This document shows positions 53,301-64,000 of a DNA stretch of 64,000 bases, one piece after another. The notes below the pieces were generated by a model that was given only the letters and a program-made list of their open reading frames with translations, was not told the origin of the DNA and ran no database searches. The translations under genes and the position numbers were made by a program. This stretch comes from Haemonchus contortus (lineage: Eukaryota > Nematoda > Chromadorea > Rhabditida > Trichostrongylidae), in contig LS997567.1 in assembly GCA_000469685.2 (NCBI GenBank), positions 23,710,426 to 23,774,425 on the forward strand, read 5' to 3'. Position 1 is the stretch's first letter. Each line of letters opens with the position of its first letter.

Positions 53301-54471
53301 AACATATTTGCTTGCGACCCTACTGACGACTCATGAATCTCGTTCAAGGACCATGAAGCAATTCAAGGTGCTTTGCAAACTGGCGAAGAGGTGGAATTAC
53401 GCAACATTACACCTGACGCAAATTCTCAAATTCGGCCTCTCGGTGTATATTTTTCTCACCCTTTGGAGCCAATATAAGCGTATTGTCTCTTGCGTGATTC
53501 AAGGATTGCAGCGGGGCACCTGGATAGGGACCTAGAAAAAATTGAATCTCTGTACAATATTGTTTCACGTAGACGGGAGGTGTGAGCTGTGAGGGTTGCG
53601 GGTTCGGTGAACTTTCTATCTTACATTGCTTTCATTGTGAGAAGCCTTTCAAACACAATGTTTTAAACACCTTGCGTTGGGTTATCATATTAACACATAA
53701 AATGCTCTCCTAAAATACGGACAGAATTTTCTCATGAAAACTTCAGCTGAAATGTACCAGCTTACTCTTACTGATAGCTAGAGCATTGCTTCATCCAAAG
53801 CGCTATGGTCGGATGAGACATTCGACCGCCCTCTGTTGATAATGTATGGACTTGCCGAATTTCGTGACCATATCATAAATTCCCGGAGCAGAAGGGTTCC
53901 ATAAACACTCGGTCTACGGTGGCGACGAAAAATTTATTGTATTAGCATGCTCCATAAATACGAAAGAGGACTGTAGGTAGTGTATATAATGCATAAAAGG
54001 GCTTTGCAAGCGTTTAAGACGATTTATGTAAAAAAATCAGAACAAGCAAATGCCAGTATCCCAGTATCCAGCCAATGGCCCAGCATCTTTCCCTTGTCGG
54101 CCTCATCCCCTCGCTGCAAACCGCGTCTGCTTTGGGCTGTTGACCACATTCCTTCTACTACCTCTAGACACCTTTTTCCGCGTTTTAAAACGTATCTGAA
54201 CAGAGTTTCGGAATTCTAAGAATCTGAGAACCGCCCATTTCAATGCAAACTCCGGGAGATCACCACATTTGTTCTTTCACATCTTACCACTTTTTCCCGA
54301 GTCCTGAAACTGTTCTGGACAGAGTTATATTTATTTTTGAAAGCAGCTTTCATTCCAACTCACGCCCCGCCCATCGTGGGGGGGGGGGGATTCGCGGTAT
54401 TTACGCATGCCCAGCACGCATAAGGCTTTGCTCATTCTTTTTTCTTTTTCTGGCCTACGCGCCTTCATTGA
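53301..54471. other. Unassigned DNA
   Basis: A plus-strand frame continuing to 53535 is an accidental extension of the SINE. Related short blocks at 54125-54230 and 54240-54330 look like an old duplication. A G11 run lies at 54379-54389. No gene is supported. Confidence 0.35.
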
Positions 54472-56505
54472 GTAGAGGGAGGGAGGTCTTTCAGGGCGTG
54501 AGACGCTTTTTGAAAATGGTTCCTTGCATGGTATAGTGCGTGAGCACTCAGTTTAAACTGTGGTCCATTTCCTGGCCTCCCGAATGCCAAAAAAAGAGTG
54601 AAAATCATTTCGTCAGGAATTGACGTTTCAACCCAGTGAGCGTCGCTTGTTTCATTCATGGCGTCGACTGTCCGCTCAGTAGGAGGCGCCAGTGGAGTGC
54701 GCATTGAAAATAACGTGAACGGTAGCCAAAAAAGGAAGCCACATGTTGAAACATGTTGAAAAGTGCGGAGAGGTTTCATATAAGCTCTCCACGGTTAAGG
54801 TGCTGGCAGTGGTGTGGTGGATAGCGATGCGGACTTCGAGTTAGGACGACAAGGCTGGGTTGATGGTTCGGATCCCCGAGGCTTTGCCGTTTTTGCTTTT
54901 TATGCTGCCACCTCAAGATTGGCTCCATATTGCACCAGGGCCAAAGCAAGTGTCTGACGGGTCATGGTCATGACCAGGAACAGCGATAACCTCTGCAAGT
55001 CTTTAGAATTTAAAATTTGATGTGTGGAGCACCATCAGTGGAGAGATTCCAGGCTACACACTCCCGGTAGTATAAAGGGGTCTCTTCATTTCACACTATA
55101 TAAGTGTTTTAATGGGGGTCAAAACCCCACACTATGGTTCCTGTTCGATGGAAGCGGTCCTCGACCTCGTTCGTCAGTGCAAAGGTAACAGGATTCCCGT
55201 ATTCATTGTTGGTCCCGATTTCGACTTTTCCGTGGTCGTCAACCGCGGACTTTTGTGGGAAAACAAATCAGGTTCTTTTTCAACTCGTCTTCTTGCTGAA
55301 GGATCCTTGAGCATTGGGTTGATATAAAAAGCTGTCACGCCTGAAGGAAATCATTCAAGCGTCATATTACTAGATTAAACACCAGATGAAGGGTTTGGGT
55401 GATACCCGTTCCCCGCATACGATCCCCCAACTCCACGTCCTGCTATGAAGGTCCGGCGAGACGCGATCAAGAAGGACATTGCTGAAGTCGAGGTGACTGC
55501 AGAAGATACTGGTCGTAAGGAGAGAAGGAAATAGAGATGACCAACCAGAACAGCGAACAACACCCTTCAACGGCGCGAGATCAGGGTAAAAAACGGTGGA
55601 ATCATCGACGTTAGATGCGCCTTTCATCAGTTTTGATGGAATTCGGTCGAAATGAAACAACAATCAAACCATTACTGTCCAAATCATTCAAAGAATTGTA
55701 TGGACTGTGCAAGGTTCGTATAATGTCCGAAGACCAGATGAGATGATATTGAGTTTTTGACTACCAAGATGATATCATACCAATTTACCAACATTTTACC
55801 AACTGAATGAACTCTCGATGTGAAGGATGCAAAACAGCCGAACTGATGAAAACAAACTACGTGAGGAAGTAAGGGGGGGGGAAGGTTGGAGGGGGATAGG
55901 GGGACTTTTGGGAGTGTGAAGCATGGAAGCTCCTCAATTGATAGTGCTCAACACATCAAATTCTAAATTATGACGACTTACAGAGGTTATCACCGGTCCT
56001 CTTCACGTTCATGACCGGTCAGAAACTTGCTTTGGATCTGGTGCAATATGAAGGCAATCGGGAGGTAGCAGTATAAAATGCAAAAACGGCAGTCTCGGGG
56101 ATCCGAACCATCAACCCGCTATCCACTTCATCATCCGTCGCTGCCAACTGCTCAACCGTGGAGAGCACTTATGAAACTTCCCCGCATTTTCCAACATGTT
56201 TCAACATGTTGAGAAGTGCGGGGAACTTTCATATGGCTATCCGTTTTTTAGCTACCGTTCACGTTATTTTTAATGCGCAGTCCACTGGCGCCTCCTACTG
56301 TGCGGACAGTCGACGCCATGAATGAAACAAACGGAGCTTAGTGGGTTGAAACGGCAATTTCTGACAAAACAATTTTTACTCATTTTTGGCATTCAGAAGG
56401 CCATTTAGCGGAAATGGACCGTAGTTCCATGCTCAGTGCCCCCTTACTATGCAAAAAACCATTTTCAAAATGCGTCTCAAGCCCTGAAAGACTTTCCCTG
56501 TAAGA
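54472..56505 (-). mobile_element. Foldback-type element, copy 2 (core inverted relative to copy 1)
   Basis: Arms 54472-55070 and 55905-56505 are inverted repeats and match the arms of copy 1. The core is in the opposite orientation: its plus strand carries DAIKKDIAEVEVTAED (55450-55520). Outer ends read as diverged forms of ACAAGGAAGGTCTTTC. The right end abuts, or is overlapped by, the left LTR of gypsy element 2. Confidence 0.8.
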
Positions 56506-56697
56506 GGGGCGGAGCCGTTGGGCTCCTGTGATTGGTCCATCGTGGATCTGCCTTGTGACATCATCAATGGTCGGCGCCTTCATTTATCGATTGGCAGCGG
56601 CGTCCTCCACGATTAGATAACACACCCGAGAACAGAAAGATTACAAGAACACAATGTAATGCAAAACATTACATTTACAAAACAATTATACAATACA
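56499..56697 (-). repeat. 3' LTR of gypsy element 2
   Basis: Starts TGTAAGAGG, ends AATACA; ~199 bp, ~85-90% similar by eye to 62695-62894. Confidence 0.88.
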
Positions 56698-56699
56698 TG

Positions 56700-58400
56700 C
56701 CCGTCGAGGACGAGGAGTCGTCAACACTCTTAAGCGTGACGATTGTTTCCTTCGCGTGCCTTGTCTTTTCGTTTCCCACCTTATGCCTGCTTTCGGACGC
56801 TCCTCTAGAGGCTCCATAAAGATGTGTTCTACACGTTGAAAAGCTCACTCTTCTCATTTAAGAAATCCTTGCTCCCTTCTGGGATATCACCCTTTCTTCG
56901 CTTGGGTTGTCACCACGGCGTCGGAACGGAATATTCTGATCGAATCGTCTATGCTCAGGGTCCGCGATGACGAAGAAATTTGGTTTAGGTTCGTTTCGAC
57001 GGCGCCTCGTCTTAGCTGCCTTCTCCCCCCGGTGGTTATCCCTGAGGTGGTCCGATTCTGCTTTAAATTCTCCCACTCTGAGGATATCGCTCATTGTCAC
57101 ACGCATCTTCTCCAGGTACAAAACAGTCTGGGGCATTGAAAGAGGTCCTCTTTCAGCGCGGGTCCGTTCCGAGGCAAATCGCAGGGTGAGTATACGGAGC
57201 GGTTTCCTAGTGGTCTCTCACCACGGCCTCGAATCAGCCATGAACTGTACAAATTCTGTACACACTCGTCCCATCGCAATCCATTCCTGCTGATTGCTGT
57301 CCTCGTACGAAATCAGGAAGAATAGAGGTGTCCCACCCGGCTGTAAAGTCTCTCATCGAGACGGCATCATGTAGGGCCATACTACGATTATGGCAGTGAA
57401 TATATTGACTTCCAGTAGCTTTTGAGCTAGGAATTCGCAGTTTTCATAGACGTACACGGTCAGTGCGTCACCATAGTCGACTTCTATGTATACCCTCGCG
57501 AATCCTGCTGGTAACGCCAGAAATACTGGTTGACTGACGGCCGCGAAAGTTCCTGGAAGTTTCACACGCTCCAACGTAGCTAACGCCGTCGTGGTGTGAC
57601 CTCCCACATCATATTAGCGGACCACGGAAAAAACGCTGAATGGTCGAATCTCATGCCCTGGGCAGCGTCGATGGCTTCCGCATAGATGTGACAGCGGCGT
57701 CTATGTGCCTCCACGGCTAGGGCCAGTACGGCGACATAAACTCAGAGTTCTTCATGCGTAGCTCCACTTCCTCACGCTGATCTCCTGTTTCAGATGCCAC
57801 ATTGGCGAACTGAAACATGTCTGCTACCCGTTGATCTGGCCATCGGATGCTTCAGCGTCGGCAATGCCACATGAGCCATTTGATCGAAAAGCCCTCAGTA
57901 GCGTTAACGTCTCAGATTCAGTGGGATTCAAGATTCGTGATCAGCATCCTGAAACAGGTCTCTTTTCCGGAATCGTCAGCAAGATGAGTTTTTTTTCGAT
58001 GTCTAGCCCTTTTTCTGCGGGTCCTAGCTGTTCTAAGGGGCTCGTTCGAGACTCCCGCTAGCAACTTAACCAGTCAAAAGGTACTCAGACAGGGTTTCTA
58101 CCTTCTTTAACCTATGTTAGACGGGCGCAACTCTCGCTGATGTCTAGCACACGGTATGGCCCTTCCTACGGGTTGACCAGCTTAGATTTTGAGATAATTG
58201 CTTCTCGCGCGGAACTTTCATGTGCATCCTATCACCTATCGTTTGTTCCTATGATAAGCGATCTTCATCTAGCGACACATTTTATTGCTCTCCTCTCGCG
58301 GGTACTCGCATACAATGTTGGTGGCGGTAGTTACTTCCTGCGTGTAGCTCTCAATGTCTACTACGTGTTTCTAGGCTCTTGGCTTTGAATGGTGTTCCAT
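56700..58400 (-). other. Post-pol region of gypsy element 2, unrecognised
   Basis: Downstream of the integrase remnant, ~1.7 kb holds only short frames (57136-56858 and 57607-57353 minus). The first is very charged (Arg/Lys/Glu) and could be an integrase tail. The second has hydrophobic segments. No envelope protein can be identified. Confidence 0.4.
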
Positions 58401-60687
58401 GGAGTATACAGATCGAATCCGTGTAGCAAGTAAAACGGCGACTCTCCAGTAGCCTCATGGTCTGTAGTGTTATAAGCAAGCACGCAAAATAGGTGTATCT
58501 CATCCCGCTCAGCAGACACAACCACCTTCTTTCTCAAAATTGTTTGATTGTTTGAGTTTGAGATAGATTGTTTGATTAAATCTTCTTGTCAAACCACTCT
58601 CTCGAGTATTATAGCCCTTGGTATAGACATGGGTCGATACCTAGGAGTGGTCTGAGCTCGTGCATCAATCGGTATCTTAAAAATGGGGGTTAACCCCATT
58701 TCTAAGATATCGACATCTACCACATTGTACGGTTTCGATGTAACGATAGCTCGATCCATCACGAAGTCTGCCACTTTGAACTTTCGGAGGGTTTTGGGAT
58801 TGCGACATCCCTGTCCAGATTTCCAAGCTCGCTATGGTCTCAGCATAGTTGTGATCTTGTCGAAGTTCCGTCGTCCACTCCGGCTCCTCCGAGCCGCAGC
58901 TACGATGAGCTCATTGGGGATACACCCCAATTTCTCTCCTTCGTCTGAAGGAATAGCTCCATGACTCAGGACATCCACTACGCGATTCGCAACCCCTTTT
59001 AGGTAGATAATTCCAGGTTATACTTCTGTAATTCAATGGCCCATCTGAGTACTCTGGCTGGCACATTAGTGAGTTTGAAAAGTGCCATTAATGGTTGGTG
59101 GTCGGTGCACATTTTGACCGAGAGTCCATACAGAAACATGTGGAACTTTCTAAGGGCGAAAGCGACCGCCAACGCTCTCCCATCGGTAACGTGATAATTC
59201 CTTTCACATTGTGAAAGGCTTTTTGAAGCGAAGAACATCGGATTCAGGAATCCATCCTCTCCTCGATTTAAGAAGCGCCTGAACCTCGGATGCTTGCATC
59301 GGTATGAATCTTGAACGGTCTATTACCGCTCCTTGCCATCTCTTTATCCTGCTGAACCGGCGCTCGCACAATGAATGACTTCAATTGGGCAAAGCTCGAT
59401 TTTTGGGCCGTATTCAGTGAAACGGCGTTTCCTCGGATGTCATCTCGTGTAGCGGAGCGGCTACTTGCGAGAATCCCAACACGAATTCCCGGTAGAATGA
59501 ACACATACCAAGATGTACGAAGCTCTGCGCGCGATTGCGGTAGCCGGTATCTTCTATCGCTTCCACTTTGGCTGGATCCATGTGTAACCCGTCATGGTCA
59601 GTGATGTGACTAAGAAGTTCACTTTCATCTCCAGCAATACGGATTTCTTTGGGTTCAATCTAAGTCGTGCTCTCGATAGTACTTAAAATACTTGTTCCAA
59701 CTCCTGGAGATGCTGCTCCACTGTTTTTGTCGCTACCATTATATCGTCCAAGTAACAAGAGCGTCGCCCCCTACAAAGGAGCTAGGACCGCATTCATCAG
59801 TCGTTGGAATACTGCGGCCGAAGATGGCAATTTACAAGGCAGCACTCGAAAAAAGATATCTCTTGTCCTTCAAGCTTTGCAGGATCATGCCGATTGTTGG
59901 TAACGGATAGCTGTCGATTTTCGTCACCTGATTGATCCTGCGACAAGCCACGCACAGTTGAATGTACCATCTTTTTTGTGAGCCAGTGCCATAGACGATG
60001 CCCAGCTAGACTTACTCGGCTCAGTGATCTTTCTCCCGTATGAGTCGTGCAAAATTCGCCTAAGTTGCACACGAACGGCCAGTGGCACAGGACGAGCCTT
60101 CTGTCGAATAGGCAGTGCTTCCCCACTATTGATACTATGCTCCACCAGCGTCGTCTGAGTGAGTTCTTGCTCGCCCACCGCAAACACGCTTAACAGGCTG
60201 CCTCTAACTTCGTTGTACTCTCCTGTTGTCCTATTGACGTAAGAACCGTAGGAACCTCTCTTCCCTATCCATGAGTATTTCAGCGGTACATTCCAGCATG
60301 ACACTGTGGTGAGTGATAGGCTCCCCTCCACGACTTCTGCGGGCTCAAAGGTTTCTGCTTCCCCTTCTCGGAAGACCTTTGCTCCTGGAAAGGTGTTTGT
60401 AACAGGTAGGCTTAGTGCTTGTTCCAAGAACCATCCTACTCTTTTCCTGGCATGACGAACATATCGATACGGTGCTTTTGTCCATCGATCGTTTGCAAAA
60501 TCAGTCTTTCTATACCTTCGAAGGACATTCTATTGCCTGAAGCATTGAACACTGGTTTGTGTTGATTCAACGGTATTCCCTCGACATCACTGTCCAAATC
60601 GAAGCCAGCGTCCTTTGTTTCTTGAAGCATGTGTAGCGGGACAATGCTGATGTGAGAACCTGTGTCTAACAGCGCTTTGTGTGTCAT
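58401..60687 (-). pseudogene. Gypsy 2 pol: protease, RT, RNase H, partial integrase
   Basis: Protease 60687-60436 has an intact ALLDTGSHISIVP active site. RT begins in 60427-59924 (EALPIRQKARPVPLAVRVQL, SSWASSMALAHKKDGT), and its YLDD box is intact at 59743-59754. A connection region (59504-59268) contains KSFIVRAPVQQDKEMARSG and FKIHTDAS. RNase H (59238-58999) contains FFASKSLSQCERNYHVTDGR and MCTDHQPLMALF. Integrase shows the entry KGVANRVVDVLSH near 58970 and the late block LAYNTTDHEATGESPFYLL near 58470. The intervening DDE core is not found and the distance is several hundred bases short. Frameshifts are frequent. Confidence 0.85.
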
Positions 60688-60689
60688 CG

Positions 60690-62300
60690 CAGGAACGCCG
60701 ACTTCTGTCGTTGTTTGTTCTCCCTCTAATTAGATGTGGCTTGTGATTTCAGCTAATCCACGTGTCCACTTCTCAAGCGATGCAGTAAACATTTTTGGTG
60801 GTACTGATTGTTGTTGCGGTTTGTGTACGTTTTCTATTGTACTCCGCTCCTTCGAAAACATGCAGTCTTTCCTCCTCAGATGCCCTGGCTTAATGCAATT
60901 TTAGCACTTCATGACGGATTTCTATTTATCCGTTTTCATTTGTGGCTTTCTTCGCTGCTGGTACTCTCCGCTGTGTTACTGCAGTTCTGAGAGCATCTTC
61001 CTTTTTCAGTGGAGTGAGCCATGCGCTTTCCGCCTTCCTGGCGACTTCGTGGTCCTTTCGAAGCATTTAGCATTACCGCTGCCACTTCTTTGCTTCGTTC
61101 TTATCTTTCAGCCATGGTCTTTACCATTTCACAACTCAATCCTTTGAGGGCAATCTCCACCGTTGTGAAATGTTGGAGATACTGAGGCCAGTCCGTTAGT
61201 TGGCTTACTAGCTCGCCTGCTCTCATACGAGAGAGCTTTTCTTCCGATGCGTTCGGATAGGTGCTCTCGTTAGCCTTTCAAATTCGAGGCAGTATCTTGT
61301 TACGTATCCAATTTTTTTCTGAGTCGTTTGAGATCCATATATGCCTTCATTTGCATCACAGAATCATTGTGCATCTTTTCGATAACGCTTCCGCTACCGC
61401 TTTAGAGTAACCTTCCAACTTTGATATAAGTAGATGGTTAAGAAGGTTATTCCGCAGTCTAAGATTTTAGTATTTTATCGTGAACTTCATGATGAACTTC
61501 ATGACTTGTGGATCTTTGAAAAACTCTACCTCGGGTAGAGCCATATCGGCTAATATACAACCGATTTCGGTCCCAAAACGAGGTGACCCACTTGGGCTGC
61601 GGCTGCTGTTCAACGATGACTGGTTCGAGCCCTTAGTCTTCGGCCTCCAAGCTGTCGTCTCTTCTGGCTGTAACAACTTTTGTTCAACATTTTCAGTTAC
61701 ATGCGCTGCTCGTTCTGGTTGTTTGAATTCTCTTACATTCAGCTGCTAATAGACAATTTTTCTACTAGGACCTTCCTCTGAACCTTGCCGGTTTTGCTGG
61801 AAACTGAAAGTTTCAACATGGCTTCTCGGCTCCAATGCTACTTCGGAAGTTGCCTTTATTTCTGTTTAGGAGTCAACATCTTTTCGTGCTGCCTTGCTCT
61901 CGATTCCTCTATGTCGCCTTGTAAAGCTTGCGCGCTTGAAACTAGAATAACTGTATCACACACTGCGTTTTTACAAGCGCGGATACCAGGTTCCAACTTA
62001 TTTGAGCGCTCCAGCTCCATTTCAATGAGGTTGCACTCTTCGTTTATTTCTGAGCTCACTAACTCCTCTAGCTGTTTAGCGGTTCTATTTGAAACTACCT
62101 GCGACATTTGTGTGGGAATCTCTCGCAAGTTTGCCAGACATTTTGCAACGACTTTAGTTGAAGTATTCACCTGTTGCACTTCACTTGCTGCGAGACCATC
62201 CACCTTCTTTTACAGATGCCTCAGCATCGCTTTCATGGAGGCCAGCTGTTCTGCTGTAGTATTCTCGTCCAACAGCAGTTTCTCTAGGGGCTATTAGCTG
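60690..62300 (-). pseudogene. Gypsy 2 gag region with damaged zinc knuckle
   Basis: Minus frames 62203-61856 (a largely helical segment with EELVSSEINEECNLIEMELE) and 61676-61467 look like gag. At 60855-60895 a CCHC-like knuckle (C*NC, IKPGH, LRRKDC) has a TAA inside the first CxxC. The protease frame begins just downstream at 60687. Confidence 0.65.
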
Positions 62301-62694
62301 TCTTGTGTGCTCTCGTTCGATCCTTCACACGATTACTTCGTATTATCGATCGGTTTTCCACAGACAGCTCACACACCCTAACAGTAACAGCAGAAGTGAC
62401 GTCGCGGATTGTCACGTGACGCACCGCTTTCGTCTCATGTTCGGGTATACTCTGCCTATCTATGGCAGGGTCAGAGCCTTAGCCGCTCTTAACGGCCTGC
62501 TTGGCGGTACCGATCGGTTTCTTCTCATTTGGTTTTGCCCCCAAGTCGCACGGTAGGGTTCTCGTGTCACCCTTCACCGTGGTATGCGAGGTGTACTCGA
62601 CGCGGTCGATCAGGCTCTAGTCGTGGTCACTCCACCTTACTAAAGCAAGCACAACAATAAAAACGATAAACAGATCGTCGGTCCTACATAGGCG

Positions 62695-62894
62695 CTAAGA
62701 GGGCGGGGTCACTGGGCAGCTGTGATTGGTCCATCGTGGATCTGCCTTGTGACGTCAACAATGGTGGGCGCCTTCATTTATCGACTGGCAACGGCGTCGT
62801 CCACCATTAGATAACAGTGAACCCGGGAACAGAAAGATTACAACAACGCAACTTAATGCAAAACAATACATTTGTAAAACAATTATACATTACA
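62695..62894 (-). repeat. 5' LTR of gypsy element 2
   Basis: Homologous to 56499-56697. Its left edge reads CTAAGAGG where the other LTR has GTAAGAGG. No obvious tRNA primer-binding site follows it on the minus strand. Confidence 0.85.
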
Positions 62895-62957
62895 TGGCAG
62901 CTGTATACTTATGGCCGGAGAGATGAAATTTGTAGTCGCTAAAATATGCTCAAAATA

Positions 62958-63066
62958 TTCATACATTCATACATTCATACATTCATACATTCATACATAC
63001 ATTCATACATTCATACATACATTCATACATTCATACATACACATATACATATATACATACATATAT
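62958..63066. repeat. CATACATT microsatellite
   Basis: Repeats of ATTCATAC and CATACATA grading into ATATACAT. It directly precedes the Tc1 terminus. Confidence 0.95.
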
Positions 63067-63071
63067 ACATG

Positions 63072-64000
63072 CAGTAGTGGTCAAAAGTTTGGAAACTTTT
63101 TGATTTCTCAAAAAGCGCGACCAGTTAAGATCGTAATTATCCCAAGGTTACATATTAGATTTACAATCATGAGGAAAATATGACATGCAATGTGGTTTTG
63201 CGAAATTCAAAAGTCTGATTCCTAAAATAAGGGAAGTTCGAAGAACAGCGCGTCAAAAGTTTGGAAACTCGCTACCTGCCGTTATCGTTTTCGCTTCTTA
63301 TCCGATTTGGTGGATTTTTCGTAATGTTCAATCAAAGCATGGTATATTGGGTGGTTTTCAGATGGGATCAGGGAAAGAAGTTCCAGTATCCGTCCAGGGC
63401 GCAATTGTTAAAGCCATTCGTTCCGAAACGAAGATGGGTATGCTTTCCCAACAATATAATCTCGCTAAAAGCATAATTTCCAAGGTTTCCAAGGGTTATC
63501 GAAGTCGAGGATTTGTGTTGAGGAAGTCTCGCCCCGGGAGACCACGAAAGACAACAGCAAGAGTCGACTCTCTAATTCTTAGGACTTCGATGGGCGATCC
63601 GCGCTCGACGGCTTCGGATATTCGTAAACAAGTAACATCTTTTTCTGGGATTTCTATCAGCCGAAGCACTGTCCAACGTCTGCTCGGAGCCGGAGGACTC
63701 TTTGGAAGACGTCCTCGCAAAAAACCAGTGGTCACCGCAAATAACCGGAAAGCCCGACTTCACTTTGCGCGCAAGCACCTCGCCTGGAGTAGAGGTGACA
63801 GGGAAAAAGCTTTGGTCAGCAGCCAGTCGAAGTTTTTTCTTTTCGGGAGTGATGGCATTATGTATATAAGACGTCCCGTGAATAAGCGATGTGATCCGAA
63901 GTACCAAATCCCAACGGTCAAACACGGTGGAGGAATTGTTGTGCTATGGGGATGTTTCATTCTATTTGGCGTCGGTCCACTCGTTCGTATCCAGGGTAAT
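63072..64000 (+). mobile_element. Tc1-like element, left part (continues past window)
   Basis: The terminus CAGTAGTGGTCAAAAGTTTG precedes a transposase frame by ~290 bp. AAAAGTTTGGAAACTCGCTA near 63254 repeats part of the terminal motif internally. The right end is outside the window. Confidence 0.88.
63362..64000 (+). CDS. Tc1-type transposase, open but first catalytic Asp lost
   Basis: The frame is open from ATG at 63362 ([10 protein letters not shown]) to the window end, 213 codons with no stop. The N-terminal paired-type DNA-binding domain includes [31 protein letters not shown] is the GRPR-type hinge, then [10 protein letters not shown] and [20 protein letters not shown] (second helix-turn-helix). 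[15 protein letters not shown] leads to the first catalytic block, where the family has S-D-E-S-K-F but this copy reads [13 protein letters not shown], so Asp is Ser. [16 protein letters not shown] follows. Asp2 and Glu lie beyond the window. The frame looks young, yet the protein should be unable to cleave DNA. Confidence 0.9.
   Translation, partial: MGSGKEVPVSVQGAIVKAIRSETKMGMLSQQYNLAKSIISKVSKGYRSRGFVLRKSRPGRPRKTTARVDSLILRTSMGDPRSTASDIRKQVTSFSGISISRSTVQRLLGAGGLFGRRPRKKPVVTANNRKARLHFARKHLAWSRGDREKALVSSQSKFFLFGSDGIMYIRRPVNKRCDPKYQIPTVKHGGGIVVLWGCFILFGVGPLVRIQGN

Larger units (their letters stand above)
56499..62894 (-). mobile_element. Ty3/gypsy LTR retrotransposon 2
   Basis: LTRs at 56499-56697 and 62695-62894 share GTGATTGGTCCATCGTGGAT, CTGCCTTGTGAC, GGCGCCTTCATTTATCGA and ACAATTATACA.TACA. 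Between them on the minus strand are gag, zinc knuckle, protease, RT, RNase H and part of integrase. At ~6.4 kb it is a different lineage from element 1. No TSD is visible, and the left LTR overlaps the foldback terminus, so the boundary at 56499 is uncertain by a few bases. Confidence 0.88.

Noticed and set aside
53081..53535. 179-codon ORF across SINE-B copy 3
   Set aside because: Begins inside the repeat and runs into unrelated DNA; no homology between its parts.
1..64000. CRISPR array, prophage, bacterial defence system or operon
   Set aside because: No array of unique spacers, no tightly packed co-directional genes and no bacterial ribosome-binding pattern; introns, U6 and eukaryotic retroelements show a nematode-like genome.

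Overview
The window is eukaryotic and repeat-dominated. It looks like a strongylid nematode, most likely hookworm-like (Ancylostoma/Necator type). This rests on a U6 snRNA sequence almost identical to the nematode form as I know it, RTE and Penelope-like proteins of the type I associate with hookworm genomes, candidate introns of 50-350 bp, a possible trans-splice acceptor, and the mixture of Tc1, Tc3, mariner, RTE, CR1-like, Ty3/gypsy and Penelope elements. The species is inference only. No prokaryotic operon, CRISPR array or phage-like organisation was seen.

Layout. 1-0.46 kb: degenerate CA-rich satellite. 0.5-9.8 kb: mostly unassigned DNA. It holds a possible small 4-exon gene (2977-3860), a possible secreted-peptide ORF, a tRNA-like sequence, GC-rich ~135-bp tandem repeats and a decayed CR1-like LINE. 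9.8-13.6 kb: an old RTE fragment (family A, + strand) split by a complete RTE of another family (B, - strand). Element B has a 13-bp target-site duplication (TSD) and a tRNA-like 5' head. 15.3-24.3 kb: a Ty3/gypsy LTR retrotransposon (- strand; 185/198-bp LTRs, 5-bp TSD). Its gag is split by a 4.4-kb insertion made of a complete U6 snRNA copy fused to a CR1/jockey-type LINE, bounded by a 7-bp TSD. 24.3-25.4 kb: a mariner relic.

25.4-32.6 kb: two tRNA-related SINE families, MITEs, microsatellites and hairpins. 32.6-34.8 kb: a Penelope-like element (reverse transcriptase plus GIY-YIG) head-to-head with an inverted truncated copy. 35.5-36.8 kb: a second mariner. 37-39.6 kb: an inverted MITE copy, a Tc1 relic and a 1.39-kb TIR element. 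40.4-45.2 kb: a Tc3-like transposase relic split by a full-length RTE-A with a 16-bp TSD.

45.99-46.40 kb: the clearest host sequence, spliced exons encoding an E2F-type DNA-binding domain. 47.5-48.9 kb: a Tc3-like element with double terminal motifs. 49.3-51.4 and 54.5-56.5 kb: two copies of a ~2-kb foldback element with long inverted arms; its core resembles the RTE-B ORF tail. 56.5-62.9 kb: a second Ty3/gypsy element (- strand) that appears to lack its integrase core. 63.1 kb to the end: a Tc1-like element with a long open transposase running off the window.

The genes do not form a pathway. The window is a stratified record of insertions, and TSDs and interrupted reading frames give their relative order. 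Almost every mobile ORF shows stops, frameshifts or lost catalytic residues; the Tc1 at the right edge is the most open but lacks its first catalytic Asp.
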